From positions 199,596-253,532 of the forward strand of contig JAGPCY010000008.1 of the NCBI GenBank assembly GCA_018057825.1: a stretch of 53,937 nucleotides of DNA, written 5' to 3'. The notes beneath the pieces were generated by a model. It worked only from the letters and a program-made list of their open reading frames with translations. It did no database searches and was not told the DNA's origin. How positions within the stretch are numbered: the first letter of the stretch is position 1; every line of letters starts with the position of its first letter. Source of the DNA: Kofleriaceae bacterium. GTDB taxonomy: Bacteria > Myxococcota_A > Polyangia > Haliangiales > Haliangiaceae. Below are positions 41,817 to 50,479 of this stretch, one piece after another. Made by a program: the position numbers and the translations under genes.

Positions 41817-43385
41817 CTAGGGCGTCTCGCGCAGGATGATCAGGCCCTGCCCGAGGTCAGCCACGTAGCTCAGCCCACCGGCCCCCGGCCGAAACCCGAC
41901 CGCGCCCTCGAACGACGAGCCCGGCGCGGTCTCAGGATCCCAGGTGTTGTAGTGCGCCACCTCGCGCGGCCGGGTTGGATCCGCCAGCTCGACGATGCGA
42001 ACGCCGTCCTGATAGTGCGCGATGTAGGCCCGGGTCCCGACGATCTCCATGTTGTGGATGCCGACCTGGGGCCGAGTGCTCCACCGCGACAGCTCGCGCA
42101 AGAAGGTCGGCGAGGCCGGATCACCATCGAGCACGCGCATGAACGCGCCGCCGGTCGGGGTCATCCCTTCGTCGCCGTGGATCACGATCTTGCGGCCACC
42201 GATGGTCGCCGCCCAGCTCGCGTGGCTGTAGGTCGTCGGGATCTGGCCGCGCCCTACCGCCGGCTGCTCGAACCCGGCCGACACGTCGATCGCGCTCATC
42301 CCGCCGGTGGTGTTGTTGGCGAAGATCGTCGTGCCATCGACGAACAGATCGTGGATCCCGTGCTCGTCACCCGGGACCACCGGCGCCCCGACGCGGATCG
42401 GCTGAGCCGGCACCGTCACATCGTAGACCGGGATCGCGTTGGTGTAGGTCGCCAGGTACAGGAAGGTCCGCGCGCCGACCGTCTGGAGCTGCACCGAGTG
42501 CGAGTACTCCGAGATGTCGGTCAGCCGGATCGGGTTGGCCGGATCGGTCACGTCGATCACGGCGGTGCGATCGGCCTGCACCGGTGATGCAAAGGCGATC
42601 ACCCGACCGCCGCCGCGCACGACGCGCACGTCGTTGAAGCCGTCGCCGCCGTCGCCGACCAGCCGGCTCCGGTGGACCGGGTTGGCGGGGTCCGACACAT
42701 CGACCACGTCGAGGCCTCCCAGGCCCGCCACGTAGGCCACGCCACCATCGACCCAGACGTTCAGCCCTTCGATCGGCGTCTCTTCGGCGCCGAAGCTGGC
42801 CAGGCCGCCGACCCGCGCGAGGCCCGTCGCGGGACTGTCGAGCAACCCGAACCGCTCGGTGGTCATGGTCGAGAAGCTCGCGCCGTTGTCGCTGTCGTAG
42901 CGCGCCGACACCATCGCCAGCGTGCCGTCGGGCTTCATGCAGGCGGCGGTGCCGCGGGCGAACTCGAAGACGTTGGGGCCGCTGCCGAAGCGAAAGTAGC
43001 TGCGCTGCAGGAACCGCGTGCCATCGCTCCAGGTCTGGAAGGCGCGGCCATCGCTGTCGTCGAGATCGTCGGGAGGCGCCGCCGCGTTGCGGAAGCCCGT
43101 CGCGCAGTCGCCGGCGAAGCGCGGATACGAGAACGAGAAGGCCTGGGTCAGATCCGCGGCGAACCACCGCCCCGGCATGTCGCGCAGACCGCCGGCCACG
43201 CAGTCGGCCGGCAAGCCGTAGTCCTCGAGCGCGCGCAGCGGACCGCTAGCCGGCAGCGCGGTGGCGGGCGGCGTACACACCGGGGCAGCAGCATCGGGCT
43301 CCGCCGGGACCTCGCTGTTGTCACCGCAGCCGAACACGAGCATCGCCGCGACCGCCCCCGCGGAGGTCCAGAACGTCTTTCGCAT
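41817..43385 (-). CDS. LVIVD-repeat lipoprotein (surface beta-propeller)
   Basis: A 522-aa lipoprotein (lipobox MLVFGC) with tandem LVIVD-type beta-propeller repeats: [53 protein letters not shown] and a final [17 protein letters not shown]. The start at 43385 (MRKTFW) is chosen because it gives a clean lipoprotein signal; a longer frame adds a basic leader without signal features. LVIVD proteins are predicted to be surface-exposed; no enzyme activity is implied. A His-rich stretch occurs in the middle ([13 protein letters not shown] and YSHASW), but no known metal site was matched. Confidence 0.85.
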   Translation of the reverse strand: MRKTFWTSAGAVAAMLVFGCGDNSEVPAEPDAAAPVCTPPATALPASGPLRALEDYGLPADCVAGGLRDMPGRWFAADLTQAFSFSYPRFAGDCATGFRNAAAPPDDLDDSDGRAFQTWSDGTRFLQRSYFRFGSGPNVFEFARGTAACMKPDGTLAMVSARYDSDNGASFSTMTTERFGLLDSPATGLARVGGLASFGAEETPIEGLNVWVDGGVAYVAGLGGLDVVDVSDPANPVHRSRLVGDGGDGFNDVRVVRGGGRVIAFASPVQADRTAVIDVTDPANPIRLTDISEYSHSVQLQTVGARTFLYLATYTNAIPVYDVTVPAQPIRVGAPVVPGDEHGIHDLFVDGTTIFANNTTGGMSAIDVSAGFEQPAVGRGQIPTTYSHASWAATIGGRKIVIHGDEGMTPTGGAFMRVLDGDPASPTFLRELSRWSTRPQVGIHNMEIVGTRAYIAHYQDGVRIVELADPTRPREVAHYNTWDPETAPGSSFEGAVGFRPGAGGLSYVADLGQGLIILRETP

Positions 43386-43479
43386 GGCCCATCCTACGAC
43401 CAGCCCACGGCCGCGCACCGCGACGGCCATCACGCGCGCTGGCACCCCGACACCTCGACGCCGCATCGCCGTCACCGCC

Positions 43480-44562
43480 TCACCCGACGCCCGGGTCCCG
43501 TCGCTCGCTCCGCCCGCCTCGCCCGACCCGTGCGAGCAGCCAGCGCCACAGGCCGGCGATCGCCAGGGCGATCACCAGGATCAGCTTCTTGCCGGCCACC
43601 AGGAGCTTCCCGAACAGCCCGAGCTTGGACGCCGTGGCGACCGCGCCACCGCCGACGATCAGGTTGGTCAGGGACATCCCTGAATGCGCATCGGTATCCG
43701 GATCGAAGTCCTCGTAGCGGTGCCCGTCGAGGAACGACACCGCGGCGATCACCGGCGCCGCCGCGGCGAGCGCCGCCTCGCGCTGGTCGGCGCTGGCCAC
43801 CAGCACCAGATTCACCATGCCGCGCCGGCCCAGGCGCTTGACGACGTCGTTGCCAAAGGTGTCGCCATCGGAGGAGGTCAGGCGCAGGCCCCAGCGCAAG
43901 GTGTGGCCGTCCCGCTGGTAGCTCGGCGGGGTCGACCAACCGTCGACCGTGAGGGTCGAGAGCCCCTTGGCGCGACGGATCTCGTTCTGGCGGGCGTCGC
44001 CCTGTCGCAGCAGCTCGAGGAGGTTCGTCGGGTCGAGGTCCCCGGCGTCCGCATCCGACACGTAGCCGACACCCTCAAAGTGGATCCACAGCGCCCAGAG
44101 TCCCCCCTCGAGCGGGACGATCATGCCGATCACGTCGGCCGGGTCGTCCCCCTGCTTGACCGCGACCTCCCGGGCGTACTCTCGGTCCCCCAGCACGAAC
44201 CCCTCCGGCAGCGCGATCACGACGCCCTCGCCGAGTTCCACGATCGCTGGTCCCACCGTGAGCCCCTCTGGTAGCGTGGCCTCCCCGGCCTCGCGACCTG
44301 TCGCCCCGGCGGCGAACGCCGCCGAATCCTCCGGTCCCCCGGGGGCCCCTGGCTCTGGCCCTGGCTGGGGCCCTGGCTGGGGCCCTGGCTCCTCGGGCTC
44401 CTCGGGCTCCTCGGGCCCCTCGGGGCCAGAGGCCCACGCGGTCGCGGGGTATCCGACCCCGCCCGGGAATCCGCTCGGGAACCCCAGGAGGATCATCGCC
44501 ACGATCGCCGCCATCGCCACGCACAACCCCGACGCCCACCGCGTCTCCCACGCTCTCCTCAT
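43480..44562 (-). CDS. DUF2167 family membrane protein
   Basis: A 360-aa protein with an N-terminal signal (CVAMAAIVAMILLGFP), a Pro/Glu repeat linker (EEPEEPGPQPGPQPGPEPG), and a DUF2167 domain (about 100-300): DREYAREVAVKQGDDPADVI, WIHFEGVGYVSDADAGD and STLTVDGWSTPPSYQRDGHT. A C-terminal helix (LGLFGKLLVAGKKLILVIALAIAGLWRWLL) and a basic tail anchor it in the membrane. DUF2167 proteins such as YheH-like envelope proteins have no proven function. The gene is preceded by an AT-rich palindrome at 44635-44646 likely to lie in its promoter. Confidence 0.87.
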   Translation of the reverse strand: MRRAWETRWASGLCVAMAAIVAMILLGFPSGFPGGVGYPATAWASGPEGPEEPEEPEEPGPQPGPQPGPEPGAPGGPEDSAAFAAGATGREAGEATLPEGLTVGPAIVELGEGVVIALPEGFVLGDREYAREVAVKQGDDPADVIGMIVPLEGGLWALWIHFEGVGYVSDADAGDLDPTNLLELLRQGDARQNEIRRAKGLSTLTVDGWSTPPSYQRDGHTLRWGLRLTSSDGDTFGNDVVKRLGRRGMVNLVLVASADQREAALAAAAPVIAAVSFLDGHRYEDFDPDTDAHSGMSLTNLIVGGGAVATASKLGLFGKLLVAGKKLILVIALAIAGLWRWLLARVGRGGRSERRDPGVG

Positions 44563-44634
44563 ACCTCCCTAGCTAGCAGGTCCGACCTCCCCGCGCAAGT
44601 CGAAAAAGCACCCTCCCCATCCACCCGCCGCACA

Positions 44635-44646
44635 CCTATATATAGG
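44635..44646. promoter_or_regulatory. AT-rich palindrome, probable promoter/operator of DUF2167 gene
   Basis: CCTATATATAGG is a perfect 12-bp palindrome in otherwise GC-rich DNA, 73 bp upstream of the DUF2167 start codon and beyond the stop of the LysR gene. It could be a -10 region with overlapping operator; the -35 side is not clear. Confidence 0.45.
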
Positions 44647-44676
44647 CGCACCGCCGCCGCCCCACCGCCCTCGCCC

Positions 44677-45585
44677 CTATCGCCCGAACACGTCGCGCCG
44701 CGCCGCCGAGCAGATCGCCGCGATCGCCGGGTGCCGGATCGTCCGCTCGATCGACAGCGCATAGAAGCGCTGCCGCACCCGCGGGAGCTGCCCGACCGCG
44801 ACCACCCGGTGGCGCCGACACAGCTCGGCCGCCAGCACGGTCGGCGCCGCGAACACGCCCAGGCCCCGCGCCCCCAGCGCATCGATCAGCGCCAGGTCAT
44901 CGAGCTCGGCCACCACCTGCGGCCGCAGCTCGTGGCTCGCCAGCCAGCGGTCGAGGCTGCCGCGCACCGCGCTCCGCGCCCCCGGCAACAAGAACGGCGC
45001 GCCGCGCAGGCGCCCTGGCGCCCGACCGCGCAGCCGCCGCGCCAGGGCCGGCGCCGCCAGGAGCACCGTCCCGCACTCGCCGAGCGCGTGGCTCCATACC
45101 CGGACCGCGGACGTCGTCGGCGCCGGCGCGTCGGCCAGCACCAGCTCGACGGTCTGCTCGGCGAGGTCGGCGAGGAACCCGGCGGCCGGCCGATCGTCGC
45201 GGCCGATGATCCGGATCGGCGGCACTTGCTCGAGGGCCGGCGCCAACATCCGGTAGACCAGCCCGCGCGGCACCGCGTCGTCGATGCCGATCGTCAAGGT
45301 CCGCGGCGGCTCGGGCTCGCGGCCCTCGAGTCGATCGAGGAGCCCGGCGCCGAGCGCGAAGATCTCCTCGGCGTAGCGCAGGGTCGTCCGACCGACGTCG
45401 GTCAGCACTAGCCCGCGGCCGCGCCGGACCAGGAGCTCGAGCCCGAGGGCGGCCTCGAGCTGGTGGATCTGCGTGCTCAAGGTCTGCGGCGCCAGGCGCA
45501 GCTCGCGGGCCGCCGCGGCCACGCTGCCGCGCCGCGCGACCGTCCAGAAGTACTGCAGGTGGTGGTAGTTCAGCCAGCGCGCCAC
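44677..45585 (-). CDS. NhaR-like LysR family transcriptional regulator
   Basis: A 302-aa LysR-type regulator of the NhaR branch: the N-terminal winged helix begins WLNYHHLQYFWTVARRGSVA and continues AARELRLAPQTLSTQIHQLE. NhaR in enterobacteria activates sodium/proton antiporter genes. The effector domain (about 95-300) is less conserved, with the NhaR-like hallmark LPGARSAVRGSLDRWL. No nhaA or other antiporter gene lies beside it, so its targets are elsewhere or different. A 19-bp palindrome just upstream of its start is a good candidate for auto-control. Confidence 0.9.
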   Translation of the reverse strand: MARWLNYHHLQYFWTVARRGSVAAAARELRLAPQTLSTQIHQLEAALGLELLVRRGRGLVLTDVGRTTLRYAEEIFALGAGLLDRLEGREPEPPRTLTIGIDDAVPRGLVYRMLAPALEQVPPIRIIGRDDRPAAGFLADLAEQTVELVLADAPAPTTSAVRVWSHALGECGTVLLAAPALARRLRGRAPGRLRGAPFLLPGARSAVRGSLDRWLASHELRPQVVAELDDLALIDALGARGLGVFAAPTVLAAELCRRHRVVAVGQLPRVRQRFYALSIERTIRHPAIAAICSAARRDVFGR

Positions 45586-45595
45586 GTCGCACCAT

Positions 45596-45614
45596 ACCTC
45601 GAGATTCTCGAGGT
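45596..45614. promoter_or_regulatory. 19-bp palindrome upstream of LysR gene
   Basis: ACCTCGAGATTCTCGAGGT is a perfect inverted repeat with a single central base, 11 bp upstream of the LysR start codon at 45585 and 55 bp from the divergent zinc-ribbon gene. LysR proteins usually bind such dyads between divergent genes. Confidence 0.6.
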
Positions 45615-45668
45615 CTCGCCTCCACTATTCCTCGTTGTCGAAGATTGGCCTGCGCGGTACCTGGGCGC

Positions 45669-45965
45669 ATGCCCACCGCGCTCCCCGACCCTCGCACCCG
45701 CCTCCGCACCCTGATCGGCGCGGTCGACCACCAGCTCACCTCGTCCGACGCCGCCGCGCCGGTCCGCGCCGCCTTCGCCGCCCTGGTCGACGCCCTCGCC
45801 CTCGGCCCCGAGCCGGCCATGCGCGCGTGCCCGTCGTGTGGCGGGCCGTGCCGGACCGACGCTCTGCGCTGCGGCTCGTGCTGGAAGCCGCTCACCGCGC
45901 TGCCGGCCGCCAAGGCCACGGCCACGGCCGACGCCGAGGCCGGCGCCGCCACCGGGGTTGCGTGA
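45669..45965 (+). CDS. Small zinc-ribbon protein
   Basis: A 98-aa protein with a helical N-terminus (RTRLRTLIGAVDHQL, then VRAAFAALVDALALG) and a single zinc ribbon in the middle (CPSCGG and CGSCWK, about residues 53-76), followed by an Ala/Thr-rich tail. The function is unknown; it may bind nucleic acid or another protein. Its stop overlaps the GTG of the receiver-like gene by four bases (GTGA), so the two are coupled and probably act together. It is divergent from the NhaR-like gene. Confidence 0.7.
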   Translation: MPTALPDPRTRLRTLIGAVDHQLTSSDAAAPVRAAFAALVDALALGPEPAMRACPSCGGPCRTDALRCGSCWKPLTALPAAKATATADAEAGAATGVA

Positions 45966-46537
45966 CGGTGCACTCCGAGCGCCGCGCCCACGCCCGCCAG
46001 GTCGCCCACGACCGCGCCGTGTCCTTCGCCCAGACCTCGGCCCACCGCTGCGACACCCTGGCCCTGCACTGGCCGCGGCGGCCGCCCCGCGCCGCCGCCA
46101 AGCCGACCGTGCTCATCGTCGACAGCGTGTCGCCGCGGCGCCACCGCCTGGCCGCCGCCGCCGCCCTGGCCGGCTACCGGGTCCTGACCGCGTGGACCCC
46201 GCTCGACGCCATCGCCCACCTGGCCGCGTCCCACGGCCGGCTGGTCCTGACCGCGATCGGCGAGGACGCCCGCGACGGCGTCCTCCTGCGCGGCTTCATC
46301 GCCGACGCCTACCCCGAGCTCCACGTCGTCGTGATCGCCGACCGCCTGCGCGCCGGCACCCTGCTCGAGCACGCCATCGTCGCCGCGATCCCGGTCGGTG
46401 CCCCGATCGGGACCCTCGGCGCGGCCTCGGCGATCATCGCCGTCCCGCCGTCGGCCCTGGCGGCGGCCTCGTCGTCGCCGCTGGCCGCCAGCTCGGCGAT
46501 CCTCCGCAGCGCGGCGATGATAAACAAACAGTCTTGA
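45962..46537 (+). CDS. Degenerate response-regulator receiver protein
   Basis: A 191-aa protein. From about residue 45 it has a CheY-like receiver pattern: PTVLIVDSVSPRRHRLAAAA, then the alpha1 and beta2 elements (YRVLTAW) and the beta3 strand RLVLTAIGED. The usual phosphorylated Asp at the end of beta3 is replaced (VLTA), so it probably is not phosphorylated, although a later LHVVVIADR resembles beta4. The C-terminus is Ala/Ser-rich. The GTG start overlaps the preceding zinc-ribbon gene. Its stop (46535-46537) lies inside the operator of the following TetR gene. Confidence 0.65.
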   Translation: MTVHSERRAHARQVAHDRAVSFAQTSAHRCDTLALHWPRRPPRAAAKPTVLIVDSVSPRRHRLAAAAALAGYRVLTAWTPLDAIAHLAASHGRLVLTAIGEDARDGVLLRGFIADAYPELHVVVIADRLRAGTLLEHAIVAAIPVGAPIGTLGAASAIIAVPPSALAAASSSPLAASSAILRSAAMINKQS

Positions 46538-46547
46538 CTGACTGTTT
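46526..46547. promoter_or_regulatory. Probable TetR operator upstream of fatty acid regulator
   Basis: Perfect inverted repeat AAACAGTC-N6-GACTGTTT (46526-46533 and 46540-46547) in the 32-bp gap before the TetR gene. Size and spacing are typical of TetR/FadR-type operators, so the regulator at 46569 and the coupled beta-oxidation gene should be controlled from here. Confidence 0.75.
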
Positions 46548-46568
46548 CCCCCGCGCTACGCCTCGGGC

Positions 46569-47249
46569 ATGACCCCGCAGGCGGCGCGCGCCCCTCGCAC
46601 CCAGGCCCAGCGCCGGGACGAGATGCGCCACGCGCTCCTCGAGGCCGCGGTCGACTCCCTGGTCGAGCTCGGCTTCGCGCGCACCACGACCCTCGAGGTC
46701 CAGCGCCGGGCCGCGGTGTCGCGCGGCGCGCTCCTGCACCACTTCCCGAGCAAGGCCGAGCTCCTGGTCGCCACCATCGCGCACCTGGCCGAGCGCCGCG
46801 GCCGCGACCTCAAGCAGCGCTCGCTGTCGTTGCCGACCGGCCCGGCCCGCGTCGACGCCGTCCTCGATCTGCTGTGGGAGTCCTTCGCCGGCCCGATGTT
46901 CCAGGTCGCGATCGAGCTGCGCGCCGCCGCCCGCACCGACCGTGAGCTGCGCGCCGCCTTGACGCCCATCGAGAAGCTGGTGCGCGAGCGCATCATCCAC
47001 CAGACCGGCGTCATGCTCGGCCCGGCCTTCGCCGGTCAAGACGGCTACGCCACCGCCCTCGATCTGACGCTGCACCTCATGATCGGCGCCGCCACCACCG
47101 CGTGCCTGCACGGCGAGCAGGGCCGCGCCGACGAGCTGGTCGCCCACTGGCGCCGCATGTTTCCCGCCATCGTCGCCGCGGCCGCGGCTCCGGCGACGAA
47201 GCCACCCGCAAGAGGCACCGACCAACGCGCACGGGAGAGCAAACGATGA
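46569..47249 (+). CDS. TetR family regulator coupled to beta-oxidation enzyme
   Basis: A 226-aa TetR regulator. The helix-turn-helix reads AAVDSLVELGFARTTTLEVQ followed by RRAAVSRGALLHHFPSKAEL. The ligand domain (about 85-210) has no named match; many TetR proteins next to beta-oxidation genes bind acyl-CoA. Its stop overlaps the start of the multifunctional enzyme gene by four bases (ATGA), so the pair is one transcriptional and translational unit. A perfect operator lies just upstream, so negative auto-regulation and induction by fatty-acyl or steroid CoA esters are likely. Confidence 0.92.
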   Translation: MTPQAARAPRTQAQRRDEMRHALLEAAVDSLVELGFARTTTLEVQRRAAVSRGALLHHFPSKAELLVATIAHLAERRGRDLKQRSLSLPTGPARVDAVLDLLWESFAGPMFQVAIELRAAARTDRELRAALTPIEKLVRERIIHQTGVMLGPAFAGQDGYATALDLTLHLMIGAATTACLHGEQGRADELVAHWRRMFPAIVAAAAAPATKPPARGTDQRARESKR

Positions 47250-50200
47250 GCAAGGAACTACGGTTCGATGGCAAGGTCGCGATCGTCACGGGCGCCGGCG
47301 GCGGCTTGGGCCGCTCCCACGCGCTGCTCCTGGCGTCGCGCGGCGCCCAGGTCGTCGTCAACGACCTCGGCGGCAGCTTCACCGGCGAGGGCAAGTCGTC
47401 GTCGGCCGCCGACAAGGTCGTCGACGAGATCAAGGCCGCCGGCGGCACCGCGGTCGCCAACTACGACTCGGTCGAGAACGGCGACGCGATCGTCAAGACC
47501 GCGATCGAGGCCTTCGGCCGCATCGACATCCTCATCAACAACGCCGGCATCCTGCGCGACGTCTCGTTCCAGAAGATGAGCCAGGCCGACTGGGACCTCA
47601 TCTACAAGGTCCACGTCTTCGGCAGCTACAAGTGCACCGCCGCCGCCTGGGGCTACATGCGCGACCAGGGCTACGGCCGCATCGTCATGACCGCCTCGGC
47701 CGCCGGCATCTACGGCAACTTCGGCCAGGCCAACTACTCGATGGCCAAGCTCGGCATCCACGGCTTCGCCCAGACCCTGGCCCTCGAGGGCAAGAAGAAG
47801 AACGTCCTGGTCAACACCATCGCGCCCATCGCCGGGTCGCGCATGACCGAGACCGTCCTGCCGCCCAACCTGATCGAGGCCCTGCGCCCCGAGTTCGTGT
47901 CGCCCCTGGTCGCCCGGCTGTGCCACGAGTCCTCCGAGGAGACCGGCGGCCTGTTCGAGGTCGGCGGCGGCTTCATGGGCAAGCTGCGGTGGGAGCGCTC
48001 GAGCGGCAAGACCTTCCGCCTCGGCCGGCCGATCACGCCCGAGGGCGTCGACGCCGCGTGGAAGGACATCACGCAGTTCGACAAGACCGAGCACCCGGCC
48101 ACGATCACCGAGTCGATGGGCCCGATCATGGCCAACCTCGAGGCCGGCCCGTCGAAGGGCGGCAACGACCTGATCGACGTCGACGCCGCCCTCGGCTACC
48201 GCTTCCCCGACGTCGAGTCGAGCTACGACGAGCGCGACCTGGCGATCTACGCACTCGGCGTCGGCGCCGCCACCGACCCCGGCGACGACAAGGACCTCCA
48301 GCTCGTCTACGAGCTCCACGGCAAGGGTATGAAGGCCCTGCCGACCTACGGCGTCATCCCGGCCATCAACGTCATCCTGAAGCTCGGCAAGGAGGGCAAG
48401 CAGGCCCCCGGCCTGCACTTCAGCCTCGACCGCGTGCTCCACGGCGAGCAGTACACCGAACTGTCGCGGCCGCTGCCGCGCGCCGCCAAGCTGACCCACC
48501 GCATGCGGGTGAAGGACATCTTCGACAAGGGCAAGAACGCCCTGGTCGTGAACGAGGTCATCTCCTACGACGAGCACGGCAACCAGCTCGTGCGAAACGA
48601 GATCACCACCTTCGTCCGCGGCGCCGGCGGCTGGGGCGGCGACCGCGGCCCGTCGGCCGACGTCAACGTCCCGCCCGATCGCGCCCCCGACAAGGTCATC
48701 GAGGAGAAGGTCCCGGCGCACCAGGCGCTCCTGTACCGCCTGTCGGGCGACTGGAATCCGCTCCACGCCGACCCCGGCTTCGCCAAGGCCTTCGGCTTCG
48801 ATCGCCCCATCCTCCACGGCCTGTGCTCCTTCGGCTACGCCGGCCGCCACGTCCTGGCCGCCTTCGCCCCCGGCGGCGACCCCGACTACATGAAGTCGAT
48901 CCGCGTGCGGTTCGCCAAGAGCGTCCTGCCCGGCGACACCCTGGTCACCGAGATGTGGAAGGAGAGCGATCAGAAGATCGTCTTCCAGACCAAGGTCAAG
49001 GAGCGCAGCGAGGTCGTCATCTCCAACGCCGCCATCGAGCTGTGGAAGGAGATCCCCAAGCCGGCGGCCAAGCCCAAGGCCGCGGCCGGTGGCGGCGCGG
49101 CGCCGAGCGCGCTGCCGATCTCGGCCGACATCTTCCGCGCGATGGACGGGTTCGTGAAGGCCAACGCCGACGTCGCCGAGAAGGTGAAGACCGTCTTCCA
49201 GTTCAAGCTGAGCGGCCCCGACAGCGTGTGGACGATCGATCTGGCGTCGCCGCCGGGCTCGGTCACCGCCGGCGCGGGCACGGCGCCCAAGTGCACCCTC
49301 GAGCTGTCGGACGCCGACTTCATGGCCATGGCCACCGGTCAGGCCGACCCGATGAAGCTGTTCTCGACGGGCAAGCTGAAGATCAGCGGGGATGTGATGG
49401 CGTCGCAGAAGCTCGGGTTCCTGAAGAAGATCACGCCCGAGATGGTGATCGCCGAGATGAAGAAGCGCGTCGGGGCAGGCGGCGGTGCGGCGGGTGCGGC
49501 CCCGGCGGGCGGTGCGGCGGGCGCGGCGGGCGGCGGCGGCGGCGACATGGTGCCGACCACCTGGGACGTGTTCATCGCGATCCGCGATCACGTCGAGCGC
49601 AACCCCGAGCTGGTCGGCAAGGTCGCCGCCAGCTACCTGTTCAAGATCACCAGCCCCGACTCGGCCTGGGTCGTCGATCTCAAGACCGGCAAGGGCGCGG
49701 TCACCGAGGGCGCCGGCGCCGCCGACTGCACGCTCGAGATCAGCGAGGCCGACTTCATCGACATGACCACCGGCAAGGCCGACCCGATGAAGCTGTTCAC
49801 GACCGGCAAGCTGAAGATCAGCGGCAACGTCATGGCGTCGCAGAAGCTGTCGTTCCTGCAGAAGATGGACCCCGAGCAGGCCAAGGCCGCGGTGATCAAG
49901 GCCCGCGCCGCCGGCGGCGGTCCCGGCAAGGCCAGCGCGGCGGCGGCGGCAGGCCCGGCCGCCAAGGCCCCGGCGTTCTTCGCTGCGCTGGGCAAGCGCC
50001 TGGCCGAGAACCCGGCGCTCGCCAAGGAGCTCGGCGCCATCGTGTTGTGGAAGCTCGTCGACCCGGCCTCGGAGTGGACCGTCGACGGCACCGCCGTGTC
50101 GCCCGCCGACTTCGGCACGGCGACCGCCACGTTCACGCTCAGGGACGAGGACCTGGCCGCGGTGTCGGCCGGCGACGTGTACGGCCTCTACCAGCACGGC

Positions 50201-50266
50201 AAGCTGCGCGTCGACGGGGATGTCTCCGTCGCGCATCGCCTGGGGCTGCTGAAGGGCCTCCTGTGA
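47246..50266 (+). CDS. Peroxisomal-type multifunctional beta-oxidation enzyme (MFE-2) with three SCP2 domains
   Basis: A 1006-aa protein. Residues 1-300 are a (3R)-hydroxyacyl-CoA dehydrogenase of the SDR fold: TGAGGGLGRSHA, NNAGILRD and YSMAK active-site motif. Residues about 310-610 are a double hot-dog 2-enoyl-CoA hydratase 2, with the signature SGDWNPLHADPGFAKAFGF. Three SCP2-type lipid-binding domains follow (about 625-740, 765-890 and 905-1006), joined by Ala/Gly-rich linkers. Human MFE-2 has the same order but only one SCP2 domain. GGGAGA (47233-47238) precedes the start. The regulator upstream and the SCPx-type thiolase downstream complete a beta-oxidation unit for long, branched or sterol acyl chains. 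Confidence 0.93.
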   Translation: MSKELRFDGKVAIVTGAGGGLGRSHALLLASRGAQVVVNDLGGSFTGEGKSSSAADKVVDEIKAAGGTAVANYDSVENGDAIVKTAIEAFGRIDILINNAGILRDVSFQKMSQADWDLIYKVHVFGSYKCTAAAWGYMRDQGYGRIVMTASAAGIYGNFGQANYSMAKLGIHGFAQTLALEGKKKNVLVNTIAPIAGSRMTETVLPPNLIEALRPEFVSPLVARLCHESSEETGGLFEVGGGFMGKLRWERSSGKTFRLGRPITPEGVDAAWKDITQFDKTEHPATITESMGPIMANLEAGPSKGGNDLIDVDAALGYRFPDVESSYDERDLAIYALGVGAATDPGDDKDLQLVYELHGKGMKALPTYGVIPAINVILKLGKEGKQAPGLHFSLDRVLHGEQYTELSRPLPRAAKLTHRMRVKDIFDKGKNALVVNEVISYDEHGNQLVRNEITTFVRGAGGWGGDRGPSADVNVPPDRAPDKVIEEKVPAHQALLYRLSGDWNPLHADPGFAKAFGFDRPILHGLCSFGYAGRHVLAAFAPGGDPDYMKSIRVRFAKSVLPGDTLVTEMWKESDQKIVFQTKVKERSEVVISNAAIELWKEIPKPAAKPKAAAGGGAAPSALPISADIFRAMDGFVKANADVAEKVKTVFQFKLSGPDSVWTIDLASPPGSVTAGAGTAPKCTLELSDADFMAMATGQADPMKLFSTGKLKISGDVMASQKLGFLKKITPEMVIAEMKKRVGAGGGAAGAAPAGGAAGAAGGGGGDMVPTTWDVFIAIRDHVERNPELVGKVAASYLFKITSPDSAWVVDLKTGKGAVTEGAGAADCTLEISEADFIDMTTGKADPMKLFTTGKLKISGNVMASQKLSFLQKMDPEQAKAAVIKARAAGGGPGKASAAAAAGPAAKAPAFFAALGKRLAENPALAKELGAIVLWKLVDPASEWTVDGTAVSPADFGTATATFTLRDEDLAAVSAGDVYGLYQHGKLRVDGDVSVAHRLGLLKGLL

Positions 50267-50272
50267 ACTGCT

Positions 50273-50437
50273 GAGGGCCTGTCGCCAGGCCCTCCCCCGC
50301 CGGGGTCACGCCCCCGGCGGGGCCCCCTCCCAAGACGCGAATCCACCACTGAGGGCCTGTCGCCAGGCCCTCCCAAGACGCGAATCCACCACTGAGGGCC
50401 TGTCGCCAGGCCCTACCAAGACGCGAATCCACCACCG
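50273..50437. repeat. Three hairpin-bearing 43-bp repeats between MFE-2 and thiolase genes
   Basis: Three copies of a 43-bp unit start at 50273, 50351 and 50394. Each contains the inverted repeat AGGGCCTG-TCG-CCAGGCCCT and is followed by CAAGACGCGAATCCACCAC. The first copy is interrupted by about 35 bp with its own strong hairpin, CCCCGCCGGGG (50295-50305) and CCCCGGCGGGG (50312-50322). No U-run follows. The set lies 7 bp after the MFE-2 stop and ends about 40 bp before the thiolase start, so it may attenuate transcription or protect the 3' end. Confidence 0.85.
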
Positions 50438-50479
50438 TCCAGCCCTAGGCAGCGACGTCTCGATCCAAGGAGCGCAATC

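Noticed and set aside
41161-41820. An Arg/Pro repeat protein (RPRPRP) over the 41.4-kb array
   Set aside because: The same repeat effect; it overlaps the 3' end of the RT gene in another frame and has no homologous domain.
44677-45585. Linking the NhaR-like regulator to sodium/proton antiport
   Set aside because: No antiporter gene adjoins it; family membership alone does not show the target.
50273-50437. The 43-bp repeats as a short CRISPR array
   Set aside because: Units are directly adjacent with no spacers, one carries a GC-rich insert, and each contains a full internal hairpin.
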